A DNA stretch of 64,000 nucleotides from Peromyscus leucopus (GCF_004664715.2 NC_051079.1:62485660-62549659); one strand, 5' to 3'. Shown: positions 23,201 to 35,394, counted from the stretch's first letter. Notes: generated by a model not told the origin, from the sequence alone. Program-made: numbers and translations.

Positions 23201-24131
23201 TCAGACACATAGATCAATGGGATGGAGTGTCATTATTCAAGGCCACACAAGCTGCATGGAACACAAATTGGGGAAAAGACATCATGTTTAACAAATGGTG
23301 CTAGGGAAACTGGATCTCTACACGTAAAAGAAACTAAACCCTTATCTCTTACTCTGTGAAGAAATCAATGCCTAATGGATTGAGAACCTCAACCCAAGAC
23401 CAGAAACTCAGAAACTGTTAGAGTTGAAAGCACAGGTGAGAATTTCTGAATAAGACCCTGATCACTCAGGAAACAAGACCAATAATCAACAAATAAGATT
23501 TCATGAAATTAAAAAGTGTCTATATAGCAAAAGAAACTGTTATCAAAAGAAACTGCCATTGAGTGAAGAGGCAGCCTATATAATGGCATAGATACCTTTG
23601 CTGACGACGCATCTGACAGAAGATCAGTATCTAGAATACACAAAGAACTCAAGAAACTAAACATCAAGAAAACAGACATCCCAATCAAAACCTGGGCTAT
23701 AGAACTAAACATAGAATTCTCAGGATAAAAACAATATATAAATGCATAATAAATATTTTTTAAACATTCAACATTGTTAGCCAAATAAAACTACCTTGAG
23801 AATCCATCTCACCCCAGTTAGAATGGCTTTCCTCAAGATAACAAATGCTGGCAAGAATGTGGGGGAAAGAGCACCTTTGTTAACTGCTGGTGGGAGTATA
23901 AACTGATGTAGCCACCATGAAAATCAGTGCGGAAGTTCCTCAAAAAGCTTAAAAATAGAACTACCATATGGCCCAACCAGACCATCTCTGGGAATGTTCC
24001 CTAAGACTCTATGTCCTACTAGGGACACCTTAAGAACATGTTCACTACTGCTCTGTTCACAATAGTTGGAAAATGGAATCAGTCTGGATGCCCATCAGCT
24101 GGTGAATGGATGATGAAAATGTGGTACTGAC

Positions 24132-24478
24132 TGCTGTGGATATCACTCTATATAAATAAAACACTGATGGCCAGTGACCAGATAGGAAGTATAGGCGGGA
24201 CAAGGAGAGAGGAGAATTGGGGAAACAGGAAGAAGGAGAGAGAGACACTGCAGCCACCACCAGGACAAACAACATGTAAAGACACCGGTAAGCCACCAGC
24301 CACGTGGCAAGGTATAGATTTATAAAAATGGGTTAATTTAAGATATAAGAACAGTTAGCAAGAAGCCTGCCACGGCCATACAGTTTATAAGTAATATAAG
24401 CATCTGAGTGATTATTTTATACGTGGATTGTGGGACTGCGGGGCTTGGTGGAACCTGGAGAGAAATCCTCCAGCAACA
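24132..24478 (+). mobile_element. Solo ERV LTR with perfect 6-bp target duplication
   Basis: Starts TGCTGTGGATATCAC and ends CTCCAGCAACA. ACTGAC is present at 24,126-24,131 and 24,479-24,484. It contains 'tataaataaaacactgatgg' (TATA/poly-A signal region) and 'gtaagccaccagccacgtgg'. It resembles the mys-like LTR in its start and in 'aaaatgggttaatttaaga'. No internal sequence remains, so it arose by LTR-LTR recombination. Confidence 0.85.
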
Positions 24479-24870
24479 ACTGACACACAGTGGAATTTTA
24501 TTCAGCGATATGGAAAAATTAAAGTTCAGAATATGCGGAAAAATAAACAGAATCAGAAAATATTATATTAAATGAGGCAAGTGGGGCACAGAAAGACACA
24601 CACCTTATGTTGTCTCTCATGTGGATCCTTGTTCTGAATTTTTATAATTGTATGTTTCATTTAGAGAACCTGTGGTGTCATGAAGCTAGAAAGTGCTCAT
24701 GGAAGGGAGAAGAGAAGGGACCTTAGGTGGGGAAGTGAGAGTGGAACATGCGGTGTTAGAGTAGGGAGGAGAATACCGGAAGTGAAAGGTAGTGATGGAG
24801 AAAGAAGTGGGTGGCAGGTGGCCAAATCAAAACCAAGTGTGTATTATTTTAAAGCCTTGTAGAAACCCAC

Positions 24871-25668
24871 TGCTTAATCATCTAATTCTGAAAGTATTCT
24901 TATAGGAATCTCAGTGCCAGGCATGGGATGCCCCATCACCACCACCAAACAACACAGAATATTGTCATCACCCTTGGTTGTCCGTCACAGCTACGTGGTA
25001 AGTCCCTATTGCTGAAAGCCTAACACATTTTATTTGCAAATCAAGTTAGAAATTTAGTTAGAAGTCAAGCTGTAACTGACCTGGAAACTCCATCTCTGTT
25101 AGCCAGTTTCCACAGTGCCACAAGGAGCTATGCAAGCCACTGGCAGAGAAAGATCATCAATGGATTTACCCAGTAGTGTACCCTGCATGCCACAATACCA
25201 ACCTGCCAAGTGAGACGTGCCTGCTGGTACAGTAGTGCCAAGGCTGTTATGGGTGTAACCAACAACTTTCTGGTTGGATCTGAGGCCTGCTCCTCAGAAG
25301 GAAACTCGTGGCTGGTACTGTGGCTGGGGAGGTGATAGGCCCTAGAGGGAAAGCCACTACTGTTGCTTCGCTAAGTGTTTGCCTTGTCAATTGTCTTCCA
25401 TATATCTACATCTATGCCCATAGGTTAGTTCGCTCTCAGCTTTGGTCAAAGAAGCTTCTTTTTTGCAGTGGGCAACGATTAATACAGAAACTCATAACTA
25501 ACCTAGCTGCTAGGCATAAGTGACGGTTAAGTGCTCGTCACTAAACTGGAACAACTATATCAATGCCCTAAGGCTCAGGGAACACCACAGAAAAGAGGAA
25601 AGAAAGAATGCAAGAGCCAGAGGATGAGGAGATCCATGAAATATTATATTCTGGATATGACCTGTACT
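24871..25668. other. Probable L1 3'UTR-type sequence, no gene
   Basis: Text such as 'ggctggggaggtgataggcc' looks like the variable 3'UTR of an older rodent L1 family, but this could not be confirmed. No coding similarity was recognised. Confidence 0.35.
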
Positions 25669-26040
25669 CTAGTTTGGTTTTCTGTTGCTATAAAAAACAC
25701 TGACCAAAAGCAACCTGGGGAAGGAAGGGTTTATTTGATGTACAGATTGCAGTTCACCATTGAAGAAGCCAGGGCAGGAACCTGGAGGCAGGAACAGAAG
25801 CAAGGACCATGGAAGAAGGATACTTACCGTCTTGCTAAGTTTTACTTTCATATACAACCCCCAGGACCACGTGCCCAGGGATGGCACCATTCACCATGGG
25901 TTGGACTCTTCTACATCAACCATTAATCAAGAAAATATCCCACAGGTGTGTCCACAGCCAATATGGTGGAGGCAACTCATCAGCTGAGGTTCCCTCCCCT
26001 CCTGCCAGGTGAATCAAGTTGACAACTAAGAACAGCCATC
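25669..26040 (+). repeat. Rodent non-autonomous repeat (RMER-like)
   Basis: Begins 'tctagtttggttttctgttgctataaaaaa' (in part) and ends 'ttgacaactaagaacagcc'. This is a common rodent interspersed sequence with no coding capacity. The 131-codon plus frame over it is a chance reading. Confidence 0.5.
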
Positions 26041-26399
26041 ACAACATGGCTGTTGTACTCATGTACTCACATCAACTGTGGTTATCTGCATAGGATCAAG
26101 CCAGTCATCATTCCATTATGGACTGAGGAAGGGCTCATGAGGCTCCACACCTAGGTGAGTGGCCATTGCCAATTGACGTCTTCTGTAGAAAAGGTGATAT
26201 GTTTCTCTTGGGGTGTGGTCACTGGTAGGTTTCCCATGCTCTAGGAGACCACCCCGCACTCTGTACCCATGCACATGCAGGCAGCACTCTGGGACTCGGT
26301 GGAGAAACAGAGATAGACATGATCAAGATACATTGTATACCTATAGGAAACTGTCGAAGAATAAATATGTTCCTTTTAAAATAAAAATAAATTGGATAA

Positions 26400-26770
26400 C
26401 AGGTTGGTGTGCTCTTCCCTAGGGAAGACTGTGTCTTGTGCTCTCAGCATTCCTTAGTTGACAGTAGTTCTTTGTGTAGGGTTGCGGCCTCCTGGGTCTT
26501 CTCCATCCACTTTAGCACGTCTCTGGTTCTCGTTCAGCTCATGTTTAGGCAGTCATGTCAGGGTATAGATGCTGACATTCCTAGGAGACACAAACTCCCT
26601 GATCCTCTGGTGCTAACAATCTTCCACCTCCTCTTCCGCAATGTTCCCTGAACCTTAGGTGCCAGTGTTGTTTTGTAGATGTTAATAACAAAGTCTGTGA
26701 TATCTGGGGAATCTCTTGGACAAGCCTGACCAACAACTCAAAGGAGAGTTAAGCATTTATTAGATGGTCT
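26400..26770. repeat. L1 3'UTR-like fragment
   Basis: 'tcttccgcaatgttccctga' and 'gttcagctcatgtttaggca' match a rodent Lx-type 3'UTR from memory. Orientation was not determined. Confidence 0.45.
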
Positions 26771-26867
26771 TTGGCTCTTGGAAGAAGCATTATCTCTTCA
26801 TTTTTGTTGTTTTAATTAATTACCTTTTACCTTTCCCTGGCCATTTACCTGTTATAAGATTTATTCT

Positions 26868-27092
26868 AGGTGCTGGAGAGATGGCTCAGCAGTTAAGTGC
26901 ACCAATTACTCTTCCAGAGGACTCCCGGTCCATTCCCAGCACCTACATGGCTGCTCACAAGCATCTGTAAATCCGGTCCCAGGGGATCCAACACCCTCTG
27001 CTGGCCTCTGCAGACACCTCGTGCAAGTGGTACAGACTAACATGCAGGCAAAACACCCACACACATGAGATTAAAAATAAAGGTTAAAAAAG
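26868..27092 (+). repeat. B2 SINE
   Basis: tRNA-like head 'gctggagagatggctcagca', box B-like 'ggtccattcccagcacc', and an A-rich tail. Confidence 0.85.
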
Positions 27093-27370
27093 GAGAAAGA
27101 AAGACCAAAATAAACAGAAACTGGTATCATCATGGAGAACAGTATCATTCATGTACTACTAGATGTTCACAGTTTCCCTGCTTCCTTGGAGTGGGTAGAC
27201 TCACTGTGCCAACAACTTCCCCTGTATTCACTCCTCTGTGGAATCAACCGATTCTGTTTTGACAGAATTAGGGCCATGCCATCAAGCCACTGGACCAATA
27301 TGTATATACCTTAGGGTTAGGATGATCGAGGCCTAGAACAGTCTAAAAAAAAAAAAAAAATCAAGCTCCA

Positions 27371-27981
27371 TGTGGTGATATATTCTGTGTCAAATAAAGC
27401 TTGCCTGAGGATCAGAGGACAGAACAAGCCACTAGATTCAACACAGAGGCCAGGCAGTGGTGGCACACACGTTTAATCCTTGCATTTGGGAGTCAGAGAT
27501 CCATCTGGATCTCTGTGAGTTCAAAGCCACCCTGGACTACATGAGATTGACTCAGTCTAGGAGAGAAACAGAGTCAGGCAGTGGTGGCACACACCTTTAG
27601 TCCCAGCACTTAGGATGCACATGCGTGTAATCCCAGCACTTTAGATCTCATGCCTTTGCTACCAGTACTTGGGAAGCACACACACCATTAGTCCCGGCAC
27701 TAGGAAGGAAGTGAAATGGCTGGGTGGAGGAAGGTATATAAGGCATGAAGAGACAGGAACTAAAGGCTTTCAGCTGGAGAGCCCTTTCGGCTGAGGACTG
27801 ACAGGTGTTCACTCAGAGGATTCATGGAGATAGGCTCTCACCTTCGATTCGGCCTGAGGATTCAGCAGTGGTGAGAAATTTCTCTAGTGGCTTGTTCCTT
27901 TGTCTCTCTGATCTTTCAGCATTGACCCCAATATCTGGCTCTGGGGTTTTTATACTAATACCATTTAACATTCGAGCAACA
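27371..27981 (+). mobile_element. LTR with tandem B1-like units, second copy
   Basis: Starts TGTGGTGATATATTC and ends ATTCGAGCAACA. It contains three or more B1-like units (around 27,453, 27,575 and 27,620) and the core 'ggtatataaggcatgaagag' followed by CTTTCAGCTGG/CTTTCGGCTGAGG repeats. It is homologous in order to 6734-7243 (minus). No matching 6-bp flanks were seen. Confidence 0.6.
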
Positions 27982-28477
27982 TCTCATTCTCCAAGCACCG
28001 GTGGGACATTCTTCCATAGTCTTTTACTTGTGGGTAATCTGCACATCTTTCGAGCTTAGAAAAATCTTGGGAATCCCAGGAGACAGCCCTTCCTTGTTCT
28101 ACTGGTTAGGGCAGCTCCTTGGGGCCTCTGGGCTGCTTAGTCTCAGCTCAACAGGGCATCCACCTTTTATCTTTCTTCTGATAGTGATCAGGGCTCTCAC
28201 TCGCACATTCCAGAGGGACCGCCTTTGAAAAGTGACAGTTCTTTGCCTGTTGCTTCTGCCCCTTGTTACCCATTTCTCTTCCTCTCCTCTGTGACCTGCC
28301 CCCCAACATTAATGTGTGCACAAACTATTAGCTTAGCTTATCTCCTAAGTGTTAAAGCCATTTTGTCATAGTAAAGCTCTGCACCATGATGAACGTTTGT
28401 AGAGTATCAACTCCTTGATGGGAAAACATCTGAATTGCTGTTTAAAAATTATCATTTAAAATAGATTCTGTTGAGAG
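27982..28477. other. Unique sequence after the LTR
   Basis: No recognised gene or repeat. It could be internal ERV sequence or host DNA; nothing in it decides this. Confidence 0.35.
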
Positions 28478-28800
28478 GCCTAAGGGGATGGCTCAGTCAA
28501 TAGAGTACGTGTTATGCAAGCGTGAGCACCTACTTTCTGACCCCCAGCATCTATGCCAAATAAACAAACAAAAAATGAGGCTGTTCATTATACATCTCCA
28601 GTTAGAATTCTAGCACTGTGGAGGATAGGACGATTCCTGGGGCTCACTGGCCAACCAGTCTAGCCAATCAGCAAACTCCAGGTTCAATGAGAGACCCTGC
28701 CTCAAAAATAATGTGGGAAGTGAGAGAAGAAGACACCCAACATTGACCTCTGGCCTTCACATGCAAGTGCACACATGTGCGTGGGTATGTGCACACACAA
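28478..28800 (+). repeat. SINE cluster (ID/B2-like head, B1-like body)
   Basis: 'ggggatggctcagtcaatag' opens a tRNA-derived head, then 'gagaccctgcctcaaaaata' and 'cctctggccttcacatgcaa', typical of B2/B3 ends. The boundaries are uncertain. Confidence 0.5.
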
Positions 28801-28872
28801 GAGGATGTTGACACAGGAATATGTATATACACATACGAGAGAAAGGAAAGAAGGGAGGGAGGGAGGGAGAGA

Positions 28873-29190
28873 GGCCTGGTCCTTCAAGCCTGTAATCCCA
28901 GATCAGAGGCTGAGGCCAGAGGATCACAAGTTTGAGGCCTGCCTGAACTGCAGAACTAACTCAAGTCTAGTTTGGGTAACTTCATTAGATTTTGTCTCAA
29001 AATAAAAAGTAAAGAAAGAGCTAAGGATAAAGCCAAGCATTGTGACACACATGCACACACACACACATACACACACACACACCTGTAACCCCAACCTTTG
29101 GGAAATAGAAGCAAGAAGATCAGAAAGTCAAGACCAACCTTGGCTAGCAAGTTCAAGACCAGCCTTAGCTACACAAGACTCTATCTCCAA
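28873..29190 (+). repeat. Two B1-like SINEs with a CA tract
   Basis: 'caagcctgtaatcccagatc' and 'acctgtaaccccaacctttg' mark two degraded B1-type units. A CA microsatellite lies inside the second (29,050-29,082). Confidence 0.55.
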
Positions 29191-29204
29191 AAAGAAAGGA
29201 GAAA

Positions 29205-29285
29205 AGTTTAGGGTACAGCTCAGTGGTAGAGCACTTGTCTGGCATGCAGGAGGCCCAAGGTTCAATCCCAGTATGGTGGGGAAAA
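29205..29285 (+). repeat. ID element
   Basis: 'cagctcagtggtagagcact' plus 'aaggttcaatcccagtatgg' is the tRNA-Ala-derived ID core. Confidence 0.75.
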
Positions 29286-29349
29286 TTACAATAATGCACA
29301 CATACACACATATACCTATGTATGTACATACATATACATATATTCACAA

Positions 29350-30116
29350 TGACACACGATAGAAAAAAGGAAGTAGGCAGCCTCTGGTTATCTTGATGTG
29401 ATTAAATAACCATGTTCTTAGATGTGTAGCTGTAAATACCATCTGATTTGCTGGGTTGCTGGCATTCTGTAGGAAAACAGGGGCTGTGGTCTGGGAGGAA
29501 GCCACACAGAGCAGTCAGCAATTAACTGAGGAAAAAGCTTGTGAATTCCTAACCTGCTGCTAACATCCACTGCAGAGAGGCACTCTGGCAGATGGAGCCT
29601 TTCAACCAGAGGAGCTAACATTTCCAGCCAAGCTTCATTGCCCTGGACAAAGCAGGCTGTAAAGAAGAGGCCAGGAGCCTGGATGTGGGAGCTCCAGAGA
29701 GCCTGATTGCCCTTCGTAATACCCACGGTCATGGAAGAAAGTAGCCACAAGCAGAACAGCCAGCACAGTTATCTATGAGGCAGCTCTCAGAGTCTGAACA
29801 GCTGTACTGTGAGGGACTCTGGTGGGCCAGATAAGGTGGGGAGGAAGACGTCTCCCAAAAGCAAACTCAAGTGAGCACAGAGCAGCATCACCACACCTCC
29901 CAAGGAGGGAGCAGGTACCCCAACTGAAGTTTGTCTTTTGAGTGATGTATCAATCTAAGTGCTCCCTTCCCCTGCTCCTACTTAGCTGCCCACCACCAGC
30001 CTTTCCCCTAACTCAGTGTTGAAGAAATATTTTAAATACGGGTCTGAAGGTATGCAGCAGATGCCAGCCTGCCAAGCTGTATGTTCAGTACAACACACTG
30101 ATAAAAATGAAAGATT
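29350..30116. other. Unique intergenic sequence
   Basis: It holds a 110-codon open frame on the minus strand (29,418-29,750) with no recognised motif or family. Composition is ordinary. It is treated as non-coding. Confidence 0.35.
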
Positions 30117-30355
30117 AGGGGCTGGCGAGGTGGCTCAGAGGTTAGGAGCACCGACTGCTCTTCCAGAGATTCTGAGTTCAATTCCCAGCAACCACATGGT
30201 GGCTCACAACCATCTGTAATGAGATCTGGCACCTTCCTCTGTATACATAATAAATAAATAAATCTTTTAAAAAAAAGAAAGAAAGAAAGAAGGAAGGAAG
30301 GAAGGGAGGGAGGGAGGGAGGGAGGGAGGAAGGAAGGAAGGAAGGAAGGAAGGAA

Positions 30356-30417
<62 letters not shown>

Positions 30418-30425
30418 AAAAGAAA
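30117..30425 (+). repeat. B2 SINE with expanded purine microsatellite tail
   Basis: B2 body at 30,117-30,260 ('ctggcgaggtggctcagagg'). Its A-tail has grown into (GAAA)n(GGAA)n(GGGA)n(GAAA)n over about 150 bases. The minus-strand Phe/Leu/Ser frames over it are artefacts. Confidence 0.85.
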
Positions 30426-30429
30426 GATC

Positions 30430-31019
30430 AGCATTCTGAAAGACCTGACTGGACTCGGGGCTTCCACTTCTTAGGCAAATCAGCTGCCCCACCCGTTTCC
30501 ACATTTAGAGCAAAGACAGGGAAATGTCCTCATCTACCGGTATAGTGAGACCTACGTGTGACAGGCCAGTGAGACCTGGTTTCATACTCATTCCTTCTAG
30601 AACCTGTGTAACTGAAGGCTGGAATGCGTCCGGGCCACACCTCATAGATTCCTCCTCCCCGCACCTCTCCTTGAGTAACATATCCTCCTGCATCATAAAG
30701 TGGTTCTGCTGGTAAACCCTCTCTAGGCTGTCGTCAGGGACGTGTGTGATTCTGGGCATCCCACGGCAAGCCAGTCGGGCAAGTCTGGAAATCATAATGA
30801 CTGCCAATTTCCCACTTGCTTGATGCAATGGGAAGATCGCTTCTTCATTACACTTTATTAGAAAGTCTTGAGATGGGTGTTTCCCAGAGACAGTAGGTGG
30901 CCCGCAACATCACAGGCAAACTTCCAGACTTGCACGGAGGGAAGAGTTTCTGCATGAGGCCTCTGAAAAGTAAACCCTTTTGTGTTCACTGTACAAAATA
31001 ATGGGTTTCATACATTGAT
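30430..31019. other. Unique intergenic sequence
   Basis: It includes a 107-codon minus frame (30,505-30,828) that I do not recognise. No splice-like or promoter structure stands out. Confidence 0.35.
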
Positions 31020-31130
31020 AGCTTGGGCAGGACTGATCTCACTAGGTAACCCAGGCTGGCTTCAAACTTGGAATGATCCTCCTGCCTCAGTGCTAGGATT
31101 ACAGGTGTGAGCTACCACAGTCAGATGTAT
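31020..31130 (-). repeat. Old B1 SINE
   Basis: The reverse complement contains 'tgtggtagctcacacctgta' and 'gcctgggttacctagtgaga'. Confidence 0.65.
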
Positions 31131-31202
31131 TTCTGTATGGGTACATGAAAGGCAAACTCTGCTCATGTTATAAGAACTGGGGTTATAGAAACAGTACCAA
31201 TG

Positions 31203-31300
31203 GGTGTGTGTGTGTGTGTGTATATATATGTGTGTGCGTGTGTATGTTTGTGTATATGTATATGTATTTGTATATGTATATTTATGTATATGCCTGCTTT
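31203..31300 (+). repeat. TG/TA microsatellite
   Basis: TG units pass into mixed TATG/TATA units. Confidence 0.8.
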
Positions 31301-31639
31301 AGCAGATAAACCCAAGTTTAAACCCAAGTTTATCCGTATACTAAAAGACTTATCCCAGTGTTACCTATGAGACCAAGAGCTATGAAGCCACTTGCTTCTT
31401 TGGACTTTGGTTTTCTCTTCTGCTAAATCCTTCTGCATAAGTTAATATAAAGGACAAGTGAGAGTATTTAAACAAAAGGACTTCATATTATAATTACCAT
31501 ATTAATACTATTTTATAATTACATCTGTAACTTGTGTGAGTTTGTCTTTATCTTGTATAAGGTGAAGCTTATACAAGGCAATCTACCATTAGTAATAATT
31601 AATGTTTAATTAATAATTAGTGATTAATAAATAATCTAG

Positions 31640-31790
31640 CTGATGATGTAGCCCTGCATCTGTAATCCTAACACCTGCGTAGGCAGAGGCAGGAGACCAT
31701 ACCTTTGAGGCGGACCTGGTCTTCAGAGTGAGTTCCATGATGGCCAGACAGGACTATATAATGAAATCCCATTTCAATAGTAACAGTAAT
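31640..31790 (+). repeat. B1-type SINE, degraded
   Basis: 'gtagccctgcatctgtaatc' and 'aggcagaggcaggagaccat'. Confidence 0.55.
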
Positions 31791-32854
31791 AATCAAGATA
31801 ATAATGACAAATATTATCCTAAGTTTAAAAATATTTGTGTGTGTAGGGGGAATCCATGCAGCACATGTTTTACAGACACTGTAGGACAGGATCCATGTCA
31901 AGACTGAACCAGAACAGTAGCAAATGCTTTTGGGAAGAGCATTTAGGAAATGCATTCCTGAGACCAGACTGGCCCGTCTGTCCATTCCCTCCACTCAGGT
32001 TCCCTCAGCATCAACAGATGAATAAACACACTTGATTACTTGGGTAGCTGTTTGGGTCCCATTTGCTCTCCTTTCCAGATTGCATTCCACCACACTGGAC
32101 AGGGGTTGAGAGAAGGTAGCTTGCGAGTTCCTCCACCTCTCACCAGGAGAGGTTCCCCTACAGCCCCGGAACACCTTGTTTCCAGCCACCCTTCCCTTCT
32201 CTCCCTACTCTGCCACACGGAAGAGGCGGAAGATTGGCAAGCACTTCCTGCTCCACCTAAGGTGAGAGTACTTGCAGGATTTCACACTCGTGGAAGGAAC
32301 TCACCTCTAAGAAGTCATCTCCTTTGACTGTGAGCAACAGTCACTTACTTGGCTGCTTTCCGGAGCCTCCTGGTTTGACCTTGCACTATTTGCAGGCTGA
32401 GTGGGAATCCAGCATCTGTCTCAGGCTTGATTCCAAGCACATGTCCTAGGACTAACTCTCAGAACCACACCTGCAGGAGTGGCCACAGCAGGGACTGGAT
32501 GGAAGAGGGGTGAGCTATACAACAGAGGCCCTGCTGGTGCCACCAGGGGCTCTGGAAGCCATTTGGTCCTGCAAAGAGCCAGACCTCACCAACCAGCCTG
32601 TACATGTACCTTGCTCCGATGGAGGGGATGTGAGCGTAAGCCGATTTGTAAAACAAGGGCAATCCTTGGCAAGAGACTCAGCAGAGAGCCCTCAGCTGCC
32701 AACATCTGGTGCTTCAGACCTGAAGGGGTATCTGACAGTTCCCACTGTGTCAGCATACCAGCCAAAGTGCATCTTAACTTTCAAGAATGTTCAGTGTTTA
32801 TTTTTAAAATGACACATTGCAATAAGTAATTGTGTATTTGCTTAAAACTGTTTG
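31791..32854. other. Unique intergenic sequence with unrecognised open frames
   Basis: It holds overlapping open frames of 95-116 codons at 32,040-32,327 and 32,479-32,829. None resembles a known family, and frames on both strands are equally open. No gene is called. Confidence 0.35.
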
Positions 32855-33060
32855 TATTAGTCAGTAGCGCTGGCTGCTCTTCCAGAAGATCCAGGTTCAA
32901 TTCCCAGCACCCCTATGGGAGCTCACAACTGTCTCTAACTCCAGTCCCAGGGGATCTAATGCTCTCTTCTGGCATCCATGGACACTGCATGAATATGGTA
33001 CACAGACTTACAGGCAAGCAAAACACCTAGATACATAAAATTAAAAAAGAAAGAAACTTA
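32855..33060 (+). repeat. B2 SINE, 5'-truncated
   Basis: 'ctggctgctcttccagaaga', then 'gttcaattcccagcacccct' and the tail 'caagcaaaacacctagatac'. Confidence 0.75.
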
Positions 33061-33355
33061 AATTAGTCTAAAGCCTTAAAAATCTTAAATAAATAAATAT
33101 AAATTAAAGTTGGAGGACTACTAATCAATACAAGGTTCCAAATAGTACCATAAATCTATGAAAGTCAAGAGAGTTACCAACATTAAAATAGACACATAAA
33201 ACAACAAAGCATGGTCCACAGACATAACATATTCAGAAAACTGGATTTCAGGGAAGAGGAGGGGCTGGGGACTGAATCCATGCCCTCACACATCCCACCC
33301 CTAACACCATCGACCAATTTTGAAATATTACCAAGAAAAGTATGTTGAGTGAAAG

Positions 33356-33357
33356 AA

Positions 33358-33408
<51 letters not shown>
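33356..33408 (+). repeat. (GA)n microsatellite
   Basis: More than 20 GA units. Confidence 0.95.
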
Positions 33409-33409
<1 letters not shown>

Positions 33410-33417
33410 GATCATTC

Positions 33418-33527
33418 TGGCAAAATTACAGTTATGAAGTAACAATGAAATATTTTTATGGTTGGGCATCACCCCAACATGAGGAACTGCATTAAAGGGT
33501 GACAGCATTAGAAAGGTTGAGAACCAC
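33418..33527 (+). mobile_element. URR1-type hAT transposon end
   Basis: The text 'ggttgagaaccact' at the right end is the complement of the hAT terminal sequence AGTGGTTCTCAACC. The body 'ttacagttatgaagtaacaa' is typical of rodent URR1. A second fragment is at 60,463-60,545. Confidence 0.65.
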
Positions 33528-33564
33528 TCTACTATATACATATTTCCACTATATAAAACTTCAC

Positions 33565-34022
33565 TGCAGAGTATGGTGACTCACATCTGTAATCTTGGCA
33601 CTAGACAGGCTGAGGTAGGAGGAGGTTAGAAGCCAATCTGAGCTACATAGGAAGAAAGAGTCTGTCTCAAAACTACAACAAAAAAAAATTCATAAAATGT
33701 AAATTAATTATAGGGCTAGAAGTAGATTGGGGTTGTCTGGGGAGAAGGCATTAGGAAGACCTTGGGAAGTATACTCCTGGAGGTGTGATGTTCACAGACT
33801 TGATGGTTTTGTAGTTTCATGATGATGTCACATACCAAAGTGTCAAACTGTGATTTGCATGTGCATGGTTTATGGTTATGCCAGCATGCCGCAATAAAAC
33901 TGTTAGGCGAAGGAGCCGGGTGTGGTGGCTCACACCTGTAATCAGCACTCTGGAGCCAGAGGATCACAAACCTGAGGCTAGCCTGGGCTACAGAGCAAGT
34001 CCTTACTTCAAGAAAGAAAAAG
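33565..34022 (+). repeat. Two B1/B4 SINEs around unique sequence
   Basis: Units at about 33,565-33,690 ('ggtgactcacatctgtaatc') and 33,915-34,022 ('ccgggtgtggtggctcacac'). Confidence 0.65.
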
Positions 34023-34274
34023 TAGAGACTAGAGGCAGGCGAGGAGAAGAAAGAGGAGTTGAAGAGGGGGGAAGGATGGAGTTGAGGGCTGCATAGGTAA
34101 GAGTGCATGCTCTCACAGTCAGTAGCTGAGGCTAGACTCCAAAATAGCCCCAGTCAAGTTCTCTTGAGCTAGTCACAGAGCAGAGGAAAACTTTGCTTTG
34201 AAAATATTAGGGGGGCATGGTGCCACACACCTGTAACCGCAGCGCTTGGCTGAACCAGAAAAATGGCCTCAAAT

Positions 34275-34445
34275 CCCGGGCAGTGGTGGCACACGCCTTT
34301 AATCCCGGAGGCAGAGCTAGGTGGATCTCTGTGAGTTCGAGGCCAGCCTGGTCTACAGAGTGAGTTCCAGGAAAGGCACAAAGCTACACAGAGAAACCCT
34401 GTCTTGAAAAAACGAAAAAGGAAAATAATAATAATAATAAAAAAA
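34275..34445 (+). repeat. B1 SINE with target duplication
   Basis: 'gcctcaaat' flanks the element at 34,266-34,274 and 34,446-34,454. Its tail is an ATA microsatellite. Confidence 0.85.
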
Positions 34446-34449
34446 GCCT

Positions 34450-35394
34450 CAAATATGAGAGCAGCCTGGGCTTCGTGGTCTTTATGAGTACAATGCAGTA
34501 AAGTGCAACGCACATAACATAATACGTTCTCAGCCTCTCCGTTTTGAGGAGATAGTCCCAGCCTCTGCTTCTGGCCTCAATGTTTCCAAGGTGCACATGT
34601 AACTAGCTGTGGCTCTGTCTGTTGCTCTCTGGTCACAGACGATTCTTACGAGTCCAATGTCACTTGTGGGCCTTTGACGTCACTCACTTGCCTTCAGTGA
34701 AAGTCCTAAGTGAAGCAGAGTAAGATTTTGTTCTGGCTGAATGAATTAGCACTGATCCAATAATGCCTGTGTTCGCTGCTGCCCCAGACCTGTCCTAACT
34801 TCCAGACTCTCCCACCAGCCCTTTTGCGATGAACGCATATATGCAGGGCTATGGTCTAGGAAAGCCCAGGCTAAACGGTATTGACAATCACAGAGCTTCA
34901 GGAAGACGTGGGGCTTGAGCCCTGCTTTGTGATTCTTTCCCTCTTACTCCTTTTGTTTTCTTGTTAAACTGTTTTGAGAAACCATCCGCAATTTAGAGAC
35001 AACCTCTCCATGGCAACAGTAGCTGCCATGGCGACCACAGGCAAAGAAAAGGAAGAGACAAACAAATGCCAACACTTCGTTAAAGGATCGCTGGGCTCCA
35101 GACTGGAGGAATAAAACCAACTGTGAAAATCAGGAATATTTTAGGGGACTCGGTGGGAGGAAAGAGCCCAGCAGAAGCAGCCCGTGTGGGGCCCTGTTCA
35201 AGACTTTCCTCCCCTAACAGGAGACTCCATTTAGGTTTTTTTTTTTTTTTTTTTCTGCTGTCTCATTGCAAATCAAAGACTATTTTGGACCACTCCGTGT
35301 GCTGTTGGGGGGAGGGGCAGGGGTTGTTGTTGTTTTGGATTTTTGTCATCATGACACAAGCTAGGGTCATCAAGAAAAGGGAACCTCCGTTGAG
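34450..35394. other. Unique intergenic sequence
   Basis: No gene was recognised. There is a short TGACGTCA-type site ('tttgacgtcactcac', about 34,675), a T-run at 35,236-35,254 and a GTT tract at 35,321-35,333. It could hold a regulatory element, but nothing proves it. Confidence 0.35.

Larger units (their letters stand above)
19091..24870 (+). mobile_element. Degraded plus-strand L1 sequence (at least two pieces)
   Basis: An L1 3'-end piece occupies about 19,340-19,870 ('aatgtggtgtatatacacaa' with a G-rich 3'UTR). A longer ORF2-derived piece runs from about 19,980: reverse transcriptase at 21,503-21,748 (IILIPKPNGDG) and 22,248-22,463 (IVNIMLSGEKFQVFPPTSGT, SGTRQGCPLSP), and the C-terminal end and 3'UTR at 23,215-24,870. 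All frames are broken. It contains a GGAA-rich tract (20,655-20,735), an RMER1-like repeat, a B1 and a solo LTR. The 230 bases at 19,100-19,330 are unassigned. Confidence 0.7.

Noticed and set aside
26868..27092. tRNA-like sequence with A and B box similarity
   Set aside because: B2 and ID SINEs derive from tRNA; the body and A-tail show it is a SINE, not a tRNA gene. The same holds for the other B2/ID copies.
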